A stretch of 64,000 nt of DNA. It comes from Deltaproteobacteria bacterium GWC2_55_46. GTDB taxonomy: Bacteria > Desulfobacterota > GWC2-55-46. The notes beneath the pieces were generated by a model. That model had not been told where the DNA came from, ran no database searches, and saw only the letters and a list, made by a program, of their open reading frames with translations. This document shows positions 33,420 to 42,498 of this stretch, one piece after another (position 1 is the stretch's first letter; each line of letters begins with the position of its first letter). Location of the stretch: contig LVEI03000001.1 in assembly GCA_001595385.3 (NCBI GenBank), positions 1 through 64,000 of the forward strand, read 5' to 3'. Made by a program: the position numbers and the translations under genes.

Positions 33420-34624
33420 TCTTCCAGCGGCTCTATCCGCGAGCCGTCCGAGAGCCCATCCGGCGGATCGATGACGATGCGAGTGCCTGGCGCAAGTCCG
33501 GCTACCTCCACGGTCTCCCCGATAGCGCCCCCGACCGTCACCTGCGCCTTCCTCGCTCTCCCGTTGTCGACGATGAATACGGATTTGCGGCCGTTCTCCC
33601 CGGTTACGGCGGAAGACGGGACGGTCATCCTGGGTTTGTCCTCTCCGGGCCCCAGAGGCCTTGAAAGGAAGGCCACCTTGGCGCTCATCTCAGGCAGTAT
33701 CAACGGGTCTTTTTCAATGAACCGGACCTTTACAAGCACAGAGGCCTTGGCCCTGTCCGCTGTCGGGACTATCATGTGGACCTGGCCGTTGAACCTTTTG
33801 CCCGGCAGGGCGTCGAGCTGTATCTCGCAAGGCATGCCTGTAGATATCCTGCTGACGTTAGATTCAGATACGTCGGCCTCTACCTGAAGGGTATCCATGT
33901 CGGCGATTGTCACAACAGCGGCTTTTGTTCCGGCAGCGGCCCCAAGCGGTGTTACTATGTCTCCTATGTCCGCGTTCTTCGTTAGGACCACCCCGCCGAA
34001 GGGGGCCCTTATATCCGCGTAGCCGAGGGATGCTTCGGCGCCCCGTAGCTCGGCTTCCGCTGATTTTACCTGGGCCATTGCCGACCCAAAAGCGGCCTGG
34101 GCCTTCCTGTGCCTCGCCTCTGCGGCGTCAAAGTCCCTTCTTGAGATGAAGCCCCCTGTGAGAAGCTCTTCTTTCCTCCGGAAATCGACGCCTGCGTCAT
34201 CTGCCTCGGCTTTTGCCGCGTCAAGGCCATCCCTTGCCGCCTTGAGGGCGGCGCGCGCGCTGTCAAGGGAGGCCGCCAGGTCGGCGTTCTCTAATCTCGC
34301 CACTACCTGCCCCTTTTTCACGCGGCTCCCTTCCTCGACCCCGAGCCAGGCGAGCCTGCCGGTTATCTTCGAGGCGAGCGCGGCCTTCCGTTCAGCCTCC
34401 ACGTAGCCGCTGGCATTGAGCACAGAAAGCCCCTGGGAGGGGTATGTAAGAGAGACCTCGCCTACCCTGACCTTTGGTGTCTTAAGCGCCCCTGACGCAA
34501 GTATCAGGAGAACGGCGAGCAAAATGGCGATGGCAGCCCACCAGAGGTACTTCCTCCCGGGCCTTCCGTACCCTTTTCTTGCCGCCGGTTTTTTTATCTT
34601 CAGCCTGGAAATGTCTTCTGCCAT
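33416..34624 (-). CDS. Periplasmic adaptor (RND/MacA-type membrane fusion protein)
   Basis: The protein has about 402 residues from the ATG at 34624 (MAEDISRLKIKKPAARKG). A frame extension to 34729 exists but would overlap the divergent kinase start. One membrane anchor (WWAAIAILLAVLLILASG) is followed by a biotinyl-lipoyl domain (GRLAWLGVEEGSRVKKGQVVARLENAD), a coiled-coil hairpin (about residues 130-210) and beta-barrel and MPD domains (DIRAPFGGVVLTKNADIGDIV). It bridges the inner-membrane pump to an outer-membrane channel, which is not encoded here. First gene of the four-gene exporter operon. Confidence 0.9.
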   Translation of the reverse strand: MAEDISRLKIKKPAARKGYGRPGRKYLWWAAIAILLAVLLILASGALKTPKVRVGEVSLTYPSQGLSVLNASGYVEAERKAALASKITGRLAWLGVEEGSRVKKGQVVARLENADLAASLDSARAALKAARDGLDAAKAEADDAGVDFRRKEELLTGGFISRRDFDAAEARHRKAQAAFGSAMAQVKSAEAELRGAEASLGYADIRAPFGGVVLTKNADIGDIVTPLGAAAGTKAAVVTIADMDTLQVEADVSESNVSRISTGMPCEIQLDALPGKRFNGQVHMIVPTADRAKASVLVKVRFIEKDPLILPEMSAKVAFLSRPLGPGEDKPRMTVPSSAVTGENGRKSVFIVDNGRARKAQVTVGGAIGETVEVAGLAPGTRIVIDPPDGLSDGSRIEPLEE

Positions 34625-34670
34625 CCTAAGAGCGAGTATATCTGATTTTCGGGCGTTTTCTTTCACGCCG

Positions 34671-34701
34671 TTGACATATGAAGTTATAGTTGTGATATAA
34701 T
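34671..34701 (+). promoter_or_regulatory. Sigma-70-like promoter of the hybrid kinase
   Basis: TTGACA (34671-34676) and a perfect TATAAT (34696-34701) are 19 bp apart, longer than the 17-bp optimum, and lie 27 bp before the ATG at 34728. It sits in the short gap to the divergent exporter operon. Confidence 0.6.
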
Positions 34702-34727
34702 CCGGGCTGACTTCGGGAGATAATCGC

Positions 34728-36587
34728 ATGCATCCGGATTTCCTTAAAATTTATGAGCGCCTTATCGCTCCTTCCCCTGACCACTGCTTCATCGTAAACA
34801 GGGATTATGAATACCTCGTTGTAAACGACGCCTACCTGAAGGCCCACGCCATGGAGCGAGATGAGGTCGTAGGACGCACTATGCCTCAGGTACTCGGGGA
34901 GGGTGTCTTCAGGATATTGATAAAAGATTACATCGACCGATCTTTTGCAGGCGAGGTCATAAACTACAGGGCCTGGTTTGAGTTCAAAGGCGTTGGCCGC
35001 AGGTTCATGAACATAGCCTGTTATCCCTTTATCGCTCAAGACGGCACGGTCTCAGGCGCTGTCGTCGTGTCAAGGGATATAACCGGATACAAGGTCGCTG
35101 AGGAGAGGCTCGCCGAGTCCGAGGAGAAGTACAGGCATCTTTTCGAGAACCTCAACGACGCCGCCATGCTTGCCGACACCGCCACAGGGATTATTGTCGA
35201 GACGAACAGAGAGGGAGAGGTCCTTTTAGGGAGGTCGCGCGATGAGATCATCGGCATGCACCAGAGCCAGTTGCATCCGCCGGGTAAGGCCGAGGAGTAC
35301 AGGCAGAAGTTCGCGACACACATAGAACATGGCAGGGCCGCCGATTATGATGGAGAGATGATACGCAAGGACGGGACCGTCGTGCAGGTACATATAAGCG
35401 CGGCCCCGCTGAACGTAGGCGGAAAAGGGCTTATCCTCGGACTTTTTAAGGATATTACAGAAAGGCAGCTCATACAGAACGAGCACCTTAAATCGCAGAA
35501 GCTTGAGTCCCTCGGCAGGCTCGCCGGAGGCATCGCCCACAACTTCAACAACATACTTACCTGTATAATGAGCAACATCTCGCTCGCGCTCTTCTACGGG
35601 CCTGACGAGAGGATCGCCAAACGGCTTCAGGAAGCCGAGCGTGCCTGCGATCAGGCAAAGGACCTGGTCCGCCAGTTCCTGACCTTCTCGAAGGGCGGGG
35701 CGCCTGTCAAGGAGCCGATGCTCCTCGACTCCGTTATGGGGCAGTGGTGCTCTTTCGCGACTTCAGGGTCGAGGTCCAGGTGCGAGTTCAAATTCTCTCC
35801 TGACCTCCTGCCTGTAGAGGCGGACCCCGGGATGCTCTCGCAGGCCATCCAGAATATCGTGCTGAACGCTGACCAGGCGATGGCTGAAGGCGGGATCATA
35901 AAGATAAGTGTCTTCAATGCCGACCAGGCCCAGGGGCGCCTTCTTTCGGCCCCGCACGTCTGCATACGCGTTGAGGACCAGGGCGTCGGCATCCCTGAAT
36001 CCGAGATAGGGAAGGTCTTTGACCCGTATTTCTCTACAAAGGCTGAAGGCGGCGGGCTTGGGCTTACTACGGCCTATTCGATAATCAAGGACCACGGCGG
36101 GTTCATAGATGTGAGTTCCATTGAGGGTAAGGGCTCAGTCTTCTCCGTTTACCTGCCTGCGTCCGACCTTGGCGTTCAGGCACCCTGCGGCCACGCCCAG
36201 CCCCGCAATGTAAGGGTGCTTGTGATGGATGACGAGGATATGATAAGGGAAGCCGCGGGGGAGGTGCTGAAGGTAGTTGGCTGCGATGTGGAATTCGCAA
36301 GCGACGGCGCTGAAGCCATAGGCCTTTTCAGGGACGCGATGGTCTCCGAGCGCCCCTTCGACCTTGTCATAATGGACCTTACCATCCCGGCTGGCATGGG
36401 CGGCAAGGAGGCCGTCAGCCACATACTTGAGATAGACCCTCACGCAAGGGTGGTTGTGTCGAGTGGCTACTCTAACGACCCTGTGATGTCCGAGTACGCC
36501 AGGTATGGTTTCTCAGGTGTTTTGCCCAAGCCATACAGGGCTAACGAGATGATAGCTCTGGTAACTCGCCTCCTGGCCAACCGGTAG
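34728..36587 (+). CDS. PAS-PAS hybrid histidine kinase with receiver
   Basis: The 619-residue soluble sensor has PAS 1 (residues about 10-120, SPDHCFIVNRDYEYLVVNDAY), PAS 2 (about 130-255, MLADTATGIIVETNREGEVL), HisKA with the phosphoryl His at about 271 (GRLAGGIAHNFNNIL), HATPase_c (NIVLNADQAM; GVGIPESEIGKVFDPYFSTK; GGGLGLTTAYSI) and a C-terminal receiver (VLVMDDEDMIREA) with Asp near 550 (IMDLTIPAGMGG). The AHNFNN box is common in such orphan hybrids. It has no transmembrane segment and no output domain. It starts head to head with the exporter operon and may govern it; this is a guess from position. Confidence 0.93.
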   Translation: MHPDFLKIYERLIAPSPDHCFIVNRDYEYLVVNDAYLKAHAMERDEVVGRTMPQVLGEGVFRILIKDYIDRSFAGEVINYRAWFEFKGVGRRFMNIACYPFIAQDGTVSGAVVVSRDITGYKVAEERLAESEEKYRHLFENLNDAAMLADTATGIIVETNREGEVLLGRSRDEIIGMHQSQLHPPGKAEEYRQKFATHIEHGRAADYDGEMIRKDGTVVQVHISAAPLNVGGKGLILGLFKDITERQLIQNEHLKSQKLESLGRLAGGIAHNFNNILTCIMSNISLALFYGPDERIAKRLQEAERACDQAKDLVRQFLTFSKGGAPVKEPMLLDSVMGQWCSFATSGSRSRCEFKFSPDLLPVEADPGMLSQAIQNIVLNADQAMAEGGIIKISVFNADQAQGRLLSAPHVCIRVEDQGVGIPESEIGKVFDPYFSTKAEGGGLGLTTAYSIIKDHGGFIDVSSIEGKGSVFSVYLPASDLGVQAPCGHAQPRNVRVLVMDDEDMIREAAGEVLKVVGCDVEFASDGAEAIGLFRDAMVSERPFDLVIMDLTIPAGMGGKEAVSHILEIDPHARVVVSSGYSNDPVMSEYARYGFSGVLPKPYRANEMIALVTRLLANR

Positions 36588-36618
36588 GCCAACCCACTTC
36601 TTTACTATCCCTTCTTTA

Positions 36619-37248
36619 CTATCCATAGATCGAGTAGTCCGGGTCGCTTGTTTCTTTTATGCCGTAGACGCGGAATTTAAGCCCCGTTGTATATGGATGG
36701 GGCCTGCCCTCCATGAGCTCCTTCAAGATATCCGCGAAGGCCGCTCTGGCCTCTTCAACACTCTTGCTGTTTGTGATTATGTCGTTGGCGAGGTTGAGCG
36801 CGAGGTAGTTCATCGCTTCGCTCGCGCACCTGGACGACAGGGTCCCCCTTGTGCGCTCCGCGATCACGCTGCCGTTGAAAACGGCAAGGTCGTCGAACTT
36901 ATCCTCCGGCACCTCATATGCTATCGACTGCTCGAGGACGTCATCGTGAGGGACCGGGAACCTGTGCTCCACGGCTCTCTTTCTCACTATTATCTCCTGC
37001 CACTCTCCCTCTTCCATCCAGATGAGCATCTCATTGGTCAAAAGGTCCGGGGCCCCGTACTTGTCGAGCACGTGAACGGCGGCTTTCCTTGACGCTTCAG
37101 GCCAGCGGGCGATCACTTTATGGGCGGTCGATATGCTGAATTGCCTTAAAGACGCCGGTTGAACATCTTCCGCGTTATTTTGGACAGTCCACCCCGGACC
37201 GGCCAGAAGAAGCACGAATGAAAGAGCGGCGACAGCCCATTTCCCCAT
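36619..37248 (-). CDS. Exported protein of unknown function, 209 aa
   Basis: A signal peptide (MGKWAVAALSFVLLLAGPGWT) is followed by a soluble domain with AASLRQ-like, HKVIARWPEASRKAAVHVLD and YGAPDLLTNEMLIWMEEGEW segments, and a helix with SSRCASEAMNYLALNLANDI. The WPExxxxAAxxxxxxYGxP pattern recurs in uncharacterised exported proteins. GGAGGGTGAG precedes the ATG. It converges with the hybrid kinase gene. No function can be given. Confidence 0.72.
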   Translation of the reverse strand: MGKWAVAALSFVLLLAGPGWTVQNNAEDVQPASLRQFSISTAHKVIARWPEASRKAAVHVLDKYGAPDLLTNEMLIWMEEGEWQEIIVRKRAVEHRFPVPHDDVLEQSIAYEVPEDKFDDLAVFNGSVIAERTRGTLSSRCASEAMNYLALNLANDIITNSKSVEEARAAFADILKELMEGRPHPYTTGLKFRVYGIKETSDPDYSIYG

Positions 37249-37450
37249 CTCACCCTCCGCATAAACAGCTGTTTTATTATAAATAAGGATAGCAGGCAGG
37301 TCTGCTCACGCAAGTTTAAGCAACGCTTCCGTGCAAAAATAAAATCCTGAGTTATACTTTATTCGACCCCGCTAAAAACACTCAGACTGTTGTTGGCGTT
37401 CCGGTTAAGCAGCCATATCCGTTAAATACTATTTAAAGGAGAAGACTGCT

Positions 37451-38050
37451 ATGAGGAATTTCGGACAGTGCAGTGTGGATAGAAAGACCCTTGCGGCCTT
37501 TTATTTCCTTTTTGTCGGAGTCGCGCTCACCGCCACATTATGGTTTTCGAGGTGGAGCGCTGTCGATGAGGCCGCTGCGGTAGGGCTCAGTCCTGACGCG
37601 GCGCTTACGTCATTTGAACTGCCTTTTGGGGCAGGCTCCGAGCATTTTTACTGGGGGAGCCTTATCGCGTCGATGAACCCGTCCCTTACGGCCTGGGAAG
37701 TGAACGAGATAGGAAAGGCTGTCCTTCGATACAGCGGTCTTTATGAACTGCCGCCCAACCTTATAATCGCGATTATAAGCGTTGAATCCAGAGGAGATCT
37801 CTTTGCCATAAGCCCCAGGGGCGCGCAGGGGCTCATGCAGGTAATGCCTTTCTGGAAGAAGACGCTGGGCATAGAAGGGACCCTGTTCGATATAGACAAT
37901 AACATCCGCGCGGGCTGCCATATTCTCGCGGATAATATAAAAAGATGGGGCTATAAGGAAGGTATAGCGAGGTATTACAGGGGAAATCTCCCGGTGAGCG
38001 GAGAAAAATACTTTGTAAAGGTCCAGGCTGCCATGAAGGAGACGAGCTGA
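37451..38050 (+). CDS. Lytic transglycosylase (SLT family)
   Basis: The 199-residue protein has an N-terminal membrane or signal helix (FYFLFVGVALTATLWFSRW) and an SLT domain at about residues 95-190. The catalytic Glu is in IAIISVESRGDLFA; SPRGAQGLMQVMPFW, NIRAGCHIL and GIARYYRGN follow. It cleaves peptidoglycan between MurNAc and GlcNAc in the periplasm. The ATG has AAAGGAG 9 bp upstream. Confidence 0.92.
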   Translation: MRNFGQCSVDRKTLAAFYFLFVGVALTATLWFSRWSAVDEAAAVGLSPDAALTSFELPFGAGSEHFYWGSLIASMNPSLTAWEVNEIGKAVLRYSGLYELPPNLIIAIISVESRGDLFAISPRGAQGLMQVMPFWKKTLGIEGTLFDIDNNIRAGCHILADNIKRWGYKEGIARYYRGNLPVSGEKYFVKVQAAMKETS

Positions 38051-38126
38051 AGCGATTTCATTTGCCACTCCATCCGGCCTATTATATTATGTATTTTTGA
38101 ACTAAGCCGGAAACCAGGAGCGTGGG

Positions 38127-38546
38127 ATGAAGTTAAAGATACAGGTCGGGGAGCCTCGCGGCTTTGACGCGGGGGATGGCACTAATACGTTTGCCGCCGC
38201 TGTCGTGGATGGCTTGAGCGGCTCAAGGGAGGTCGACGCCCTCCCGAAGGCGGTCGATCTTATAACCGGGAGCAAGACAGTCGACAAGCTCACGGAGCAC
38301 TGGTTCGTTGTGAGCTGCGCCATAAGCCCTGGCGGGCAGAAGATAATGAGCCTCCTCTTCATACCGAGGTACAAGTCTAAGAAGTCCCCGCTTGATATGC
38401 TTTCGGAAGGCGAGCGCATGGTCTTTAACGCCATCTGGAGGCAGGACGGAGGGGCCTGGGACGAGCCTTCGGTAATAGCGGCCCAGGAGGGTACTATTGA
38501 TATAGGCGGGATGATAGTCGCTAACGCCGAGATGATAAAGGAATAA
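38127..38546 (+). CDS. Conserved-looking small protein of unknown function
   Basis: The 139-residue cytoplasmic protein has no signal or membrane segment (MKLKIQVGEPRGFDAGDG; EHWFVVSCAISPGGQKIMSL; LFIPRYKSKKSPLDMLSEGE; GTIDIGGMIVANAEMI). I do not recognise the family. The frame is clean, a terminator follows directly, and it lies in the same direction as the transglycosylase 76 bp upstream. Confidence 0.68.
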   Translation: MKLKIQVGEPRGFDAGDGTNTFAAAVVDGLSGSREVDALPKAVDLITGSKTVDKLTEHWFVVSCAISPGGQKIMSLLFIPRYKSKKSPLDMLSEGERMVFNAIWRQDGGAWDEPSVIAAQEGTIDIGGMIVANAEMIKE

Positions 38547-38574
38547 AGGGTAACCCTGAGATAAGTATTTATTC

Positions 38575-38605
38575 AAGGCCGCGCCAGAAAGGCGCGGCCT
38601 TTTTT
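38575..38605 (+). terminator. Rho-independent terminator
   Basis: AAGGCCGCGCC pairs with GGCGCGGCCTT around AGAAA and runs into TTTTT. It insulates the following exporter promoter. Confidence 0.9.
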
Positions 38606-38610
38606 GTCTG

Positions 38611-38652
38611 TTGACAACCGCCGCCCGGCTGATATTATAGTAAGTGCTTACT
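38611..38652 (+). promoter_or_regulatory. Sigma-70 promoter with palindromic operator for the exporter operon
   Basis: TTGACA (38611-38616), a 16-bp spacer and TATTAT (38633-38638) form a near-consensus promoter. Directly after it AGTAAG-TG-CTTACT (38639-38652) is a perfect 6-bp inverted repeat covering the expected transcription start, the place and style of a TetR-family operator. It lies 85 bp before the HlyD-type gene. No TetR gene is in the window. Confidence 0.7.
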
Positions 38653-38736
38653 TACCTTTTGGGGCGGTTCCGCGCGTTGGTAAAAAGCCCCTCTTCTGAT
38701 AAGCTCTGACTAATAATATTTAGGGGTATTCGAAAT

Positions 38737-39786
38737 ATGGCCGTAAAGCCTTTTAAGCCTCTGGCTCTTCTTGTAGCCGCGCTCTTTGCCGCGCTCGCTG
38801 TCTATTACTTTTTTTTCAGGGCTGAAAAAGAGCCTGACCTTATCGAGACGACAGGGGTAATAGAGGCCACAGAGGCGGCTATCGCCCCGAAGACAGCCGG
38901 GCGCATAGAGTGGGCATGCTGCGAGGAGGGGGAGGGGATAGAGGCAGGGGCTGTCGCTTTGCGCCTCGATAAAAAGGAGCTTGAAGCCAGGCTTGCCGAG
39001 GCCCATGCCGCGGCCGCTACCGCTACCGCGGCAATAGGGGAGGCAGATGCCGCTCTTAAAAACGCCATAGAGGAACATCGGTCTGCCTCACACGAGGTCG
39101 CAGCCGCCAACTTCCTTGCCCAAAAGGCCACGGCCCTTATGAACAAGGCAAAGTATGACCTTGACAGGGCCAAAGGCCTTTATGATGAAGGCTATCTGCC
39201 GCAAAAGGACTTTGATGCCGCGTACGCGGCTTATGAGGCGACACAGGCCGAATTGAGTAGCGCTGTCTACAAGGAGCAGAGCGCGGTGGCGAAGGACAAG
39301 GCCGCAGAGACAGGCATATTTGCAGCTCAGGCGCGCGTTGAGTCGGCCAAGGCAAGGAGGGCTGAGGCCGACGCAAAGGTCAGGGTCATAGAGGCCCAGC
39401 TCGAAGACACAGCAATAATGTCTCCATTGAGCGGGGTAGTCTCTTTTAAGGCATTCGAGCAAGGCGAGTACGTAAGCCCGGGCACGGAGGTCTATACGGT
39501 CTATGACCCGACGGACATATGGGCAAGGGTGGATATCGAGGAGACAAGTATACAGGGGATAGCGTTAGGCGGGCTGGCTGAGGTTCTGCCCTCAGGCGGA
39601 GGGGCTTCTTTTCCTGGCAAGGTCAAAGAGATAGGCGAGCTTGGCGGCTTCGCCACCCAGAGGGACGTAACACGGGGGAGGCCGGATATAAAGACCTTCA
39701 GGGTAAAGGTAGCCGTTGCCGACCCAAAGGGATACCTTAAGCCGGGCATGACGGTAAACGTGAGGATTCCTTTTAAACAGGATTAA
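38737..39786 (+). CDS. HlyD-family periplasmic adaptor
   Basis: The 349-residue adaptor has one N-terminal helix (ALLVAALFAALAVYYFFF), then a lipoyl half (VIEATEAAIAPKTAGRIEWA; GEGIEAGAVALRLDKKELEA), a long coiled-coil hairpin (about residues 85-225, Ala/Lys/Glu-rich), the second lipoyl half (IMSPLSGVVSFKAFEQGEYV) and a beta barrel. It resembles YbhG/YhiI-type partners of ABC-2 exporters. It is followed by the ATPase after 2 bp. The lipoyl motif has a CCEEGEGI insertion with two Cys. Confidence 0.92.
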   Translation: MAVKPFKPLALLVAALFAALAVYYFFFRAEKEPDLIETTGVIEATEAAIAPKTAGRIEWACCEEGEGIEAGAVALRLDKKELEARLAEAHAAAATATAAIGEADAALKNAIEEHRSASHEVAAANFLAQKATALMNKAKYDLDRAKGLYDEGYLPQKDFDAAYAAYEATQAELSSAVYKEQSAVAKDKAAETGIFAAQARVESAKARRAEADAKVRVIEAQLEDTAIMSPLSGVVSFKAFEQGEYVSPGTEVYTVYDPTDIWARVDIEETSIQGIALGGLAEVLPSGGGASFPGKVKEIGELGGFATQRDVTRGRPDIKTFRVKVAVADPKGYLKPGMTVNVRIPFKQD

Positions 39787-39788
39787 AG

Positions 39789-40790
39789 ATGCCTGCTGTA
39801 GAGATAAAAGAGCTTGTAAAGAGGTACGGGACACTTACAGCCCTCGACAGGGTGAGTTTCAGCATAGAGGAGGGAGAGTGCTTTGGTCTGCTCGGCCCGA
39901 ACGGCGCAGGGAAGACCACGCTTATACGCATCCTCACAACCCTCCTGAAGCCCACCTCAGGCAACGCCCTTGTCATGGGCAATGACGCTGTATCAGACCC
40001 AAAGGCCGTAAGGAGCGCTATCGGAGTAGTCCCGCAGGCCATGACGAGCGACCTTGACCTCACGGGTTTCGAGACGATGGACATATACGCCAGGTTCTAC
40101 GGCCTCTCCCGCAATGAGAGGAAAGGCAGGATAGACGAGATCCTTTCGCTGGTGGAGCTTAAGGAGAGGGCTGGCGACCTTGTTGCCACCTACTCCGGCG
40201 GCATGAGAAGGCGGCTTGAAATAGCCCGCGGGTTGGTGCACAGGCCCGGCATCCTCATACTTGACGAGCCGACTATCGGCCTTGACCCGCAGTCAAGGCA
40301 CGTTGTCTGGGAGCTGCTGGAAAAGTTCAGGAAGGCTGACAGGCTCACCATCCTGCTTACCACACACTACATGGAAGAGGCCGAGTCCCTTTGCGACCGC
40401 GTGGCGATAATAGACTACGGAAAGATTGTGGCGCTCGATACGGTGCCGGGGCTCAAGAAGGCGATACCGCAGAAGGACACGGTCGAGCTTACGGTATCGG
40501 GCATCGACATGGTGAAGGCTGTAGAGCGTTTTAAGGCGATGCCGAAGATCGTCCAGGCCTCTTGCAGCGATGAGAGCATCTTCCTGTCGTCAGAGCGCGG
40601 CGCCGAGATAGTGGCGGAATCTGTCGAGGCGATAAAGTCCATGGGGGGCAGGGTCTCAAGGGTCACCCTCAAGGAGCAGACCCTTGAGGACGTATTCATC
40701 CACTACACCGGAAGGCCCATCAGGGAGGAGGAGGCCAGGAAGGTAAGCTTCCTCCTCGGCGCGGGCGTGCCGACCAAGTGGGGTAGATAG
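39789..40790 (+). CDS. ABC-2 exporter ATPase (DrrA/YbhF-type)
   Basis: The 333-residue ATPase has Walker A GPNGAGKTT, Q-loop VVPQAMTSDLDLTGFETM, signature YSGGMRRRLEIARGL, Walker B LILDEPTIGLDPQSR and H-loop TTHYMEEAE. A C-terminal regulatory extension of about 90 residues (VELTVSGIDMVKAVERF; LEDVFIHYTGRPIREEEA) is as in drug-resistance DrrA proteins. It lies between the adaptor and the permease with no gaps. Confidence 0.94.
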   Translation: MPAVEIKELVKRYGTLTALDRVSFSIEEGECFGLLGPNGAGKTTLIRILTTLLKPTSGNALVMGNDAVSDPKAVRSAIGVVPQAMTSDLDLTGFETMDIYARFYGLSRNERKGRIDEILSLVELKERAGDLVATYSGGMRRRLEIARGLVHRPGILILDEPTIGLDPQSRHVVWELLEKFRKADRLTILLTTHYMEEAESLCDRVAIIDYGKIVALDTVPGLKKAIPQKDTVELTVSGIDMVKAVERFKAMPKIVQASCSDESIFLSSERGAEIVAESVEAIKSMGGRVSRVTLKEQTLEDVFIHYTGRPIREEEARKVSFLLGAGVPTKWGR

Positions 40791-41912
40791 ATGAACCGCT
40801 TTTTCGCCATACTCGAACGGGACCTGAGGAAGTTTATCAGGAACCCTCTCGTCGTTGCCATGAGCCTCCTCATGCCCATCATCTATCTTGTCATACTCGG
40901 CAATTCTTTTCAGGGCGAGCTTAAGAACCTGCCGCTCGCCGTCGTGGACCTCGACAGCGGGCCGGGGTCAGACAGGGTTTTGGAGCTCCTCCGCTCGGTC
41001 GAGGCCGGGCCGCGCACTATAGAGGTGCGGGTCGTATCTGACCAGGGCTTTGCATTGCAGGGGCTCAGGGAGGGCGTCTTCAAGGGCGTGCTCGTCATCC
41101 CGGCTGATTTCAGCAGAAATATAATAAGAAAGAGTACGGCCGAGCTCGGCCTCTATCTCGACAACGCCGAGACTATCTCTGCGAGCGCTCTTCGCGCGTC
41201 GATAGCGAGCGGACTGCCGGAGCTTAAAAATGAGTTCATCTCCATACGCGAGGAGAGGGCGGCTGCAAAGCTCAGGGAAATAGAGCTTTACAGGAAGATA
41301 GATTACGACCAGACGCTCATCCCCGGGGTCGTCATAATGGCCATATTCCTCGGCGCGATGACAACGGGCGCCTTCAATATCGTCATGGACAAGTTCCTCG
41401 GCGTTGAGGAGAGCTACTTTCTCACCCCTCTTACGAAGACGGATATAGTCATGGGTCTTATCGCGAGCGGATTATTCATAACTACGATACTCGCGCTCGT
41501 TGTCCTCTTTTTCGGCTCTCTCATATCAGGCCTCTACATCTGGGATGCGATGTCGGCTGCCGCTTTCAGCCTTATGGTCGTCGTTATCATCCTTTCGACC
41601 CTTGGCCTCCAGGGGCTCATGTTCATAATCATGGGCAGGATAAACCACCCGAGGATAGTCGGCGTGCTCGGCGGATTTCTTAACGTCATAATGTTCTTCC
41701 CGAGCGGGGCGATATACCCCATCGAGAGCTTTCCCGGCTGGCTCAAGGCATTTGCTTTTGTAAACCCTGAGACCTATTCTGTTCATGCCATGAGGGCGCT
41801 TCTTTTCAAGGGCGTTGGCCTCGAGGCCGTGCAGTTCGACCTCATCTTCCTTGCCGCCTTCGCCGTGTTTGCCGTTGCACTCGGCCTCGTCGTATTTAAA
41901 AGGGCCCTTTAG
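40791..41912 (+). CDS. ABC-2 type permease
   Basis: The 373-residue YhhJ/YbhS-like permease has an N-terminal helix (LVVAMSLLMPIIYLVILG), a large extracytoplasmic domain (about residues 45-170) and five C-terminal helices (VVIMAIFLGAMTTGAFNI; GLIASGLFITTILALVVLFF; FFPSGAIYPIESFPGWLKAF). It begins immediately after the ATPase stop. Together with the ATPase and HlyD adaptor it should export a toxic or hydrophobic compound. Confidence 0.92.
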   Translation: MNRFFAILERDLRKFIRNPLVVAMSLLMPIIYLVILGNSFQGELKNLPLAVVDLDSGPGSDRVLELLRSVEAGPRTIEVRVVSDQGFALQGLREGVFKGVLVIPADFSRNIIRKSTAELGLYLDNAETISASALRASIASGLPELKNEFISIREERAAAKLREIELYRKIDYDQTLIPGVVIMAIFLGAMTTGAFNIVMDKFLGVEESYFLTPLTKTDIVMGLIASGLFITTILALVVLFFGSLISGLYIWDAMSAAAFSLMVVVIILSTLGLQGLMFIIMGRINHPRIVGVLGGFLNVIMFFPSGAIYPIESFPGWLKAFAFVNPETYSVHAMRALLFKGVGLEAVQFDLIFLAAFAVFAVALGLVVFKRAL

Positions 41913-41957
41913 CAGGGTGTTGAAAAACAGCCTGCTAAGCAATCCAGGGACGGGTAG

Positions 41958-41986
41958 TTGAAAAAGTCCTGGACGGACTTTTTCAA
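41958..41986 (+). terminator. Hairpin after the exporter operon
   Basis: TTGAAAAAGTCC (41958-41969) pairs perfectly with GGACTTTTTCAA (41975-41986). A weaker AGCAGG/CCTGCT hairpin lies just upstream. The T-run is inside the stem, so it may work in both directions or be a dispersed repeat. Confidence 0.6.
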
Positions 41987-42073
41987 TATCCTGTTAGACC
42001 ACCCTCCGTTGAAATAAGAAAAGGCCTGTGATAACCTTTCGGAAAAATAGATTTCAGGAAAGCAGGGGGGCGC

Positions 42074-42493
42074 ATGAAGTCATTCAGGAAGGAGCTTTTC
42101 TTCAATATCCAGGATAGGGTGGGGTTTGTGAATATTACCCCTCAGGTCGAGGAAGTCTTGAGCGAGAGCGGGGTGAGGGAAGGGCTCGTGCTCGTCAACT
42201 CGATGCACATCACCTCTTCGGTCTTCATAAACGACGACGAAAGGGGGCTGCACGCTGATTTCAAGGTCTGGCTTGAAAAGTTGGCCCCGCACGCGCCTAC
42301 CTCGCAGTACAGGCATAACGACACAGGGGAGGACAACGCCGACGCGCACCTCAAGAGGACCATTATGGGCAGGGAGGTCGTCGTGGCAGTGACCAACGGG
42401 AAGCTTGACTTCGGCACCTGGGAGCAGATATTCTACGGCGAGTTTGACGGCAGGCGCAGGAAAAGGGTGCTTGTAAAGATAATAGGGGAGTAG
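42074..42493 (+). CDS. YjbQ/UPF0047 family protein
   Basis: The 139-residue protein shows family marks [18 protein letters not shown], the [19 protein letters not shown] metal-binding-like region, and [20 protein letters not shown]. Members have weak thiamine-phosphate synthase activity in bacterial complementation, and the true role is unsettled. It is followed after 5 bp by the nucleoside transporter gene, probably in one transcript. Confidence 0.9.
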   Translation: MKSFRKELFFNIQDRVGFVNITPQVEEVLSESGVREGLVLVNSMHITSSVFINDDERGLHADFKVWLEKLAPHAPTSQYRHNDTGEDNADAHLKRTIMGREVVVAVTNGKLDFGTWEQIFYGEFDGRRRKRVLVKIIGE

Positions 42494-42498
42494 CCGTA

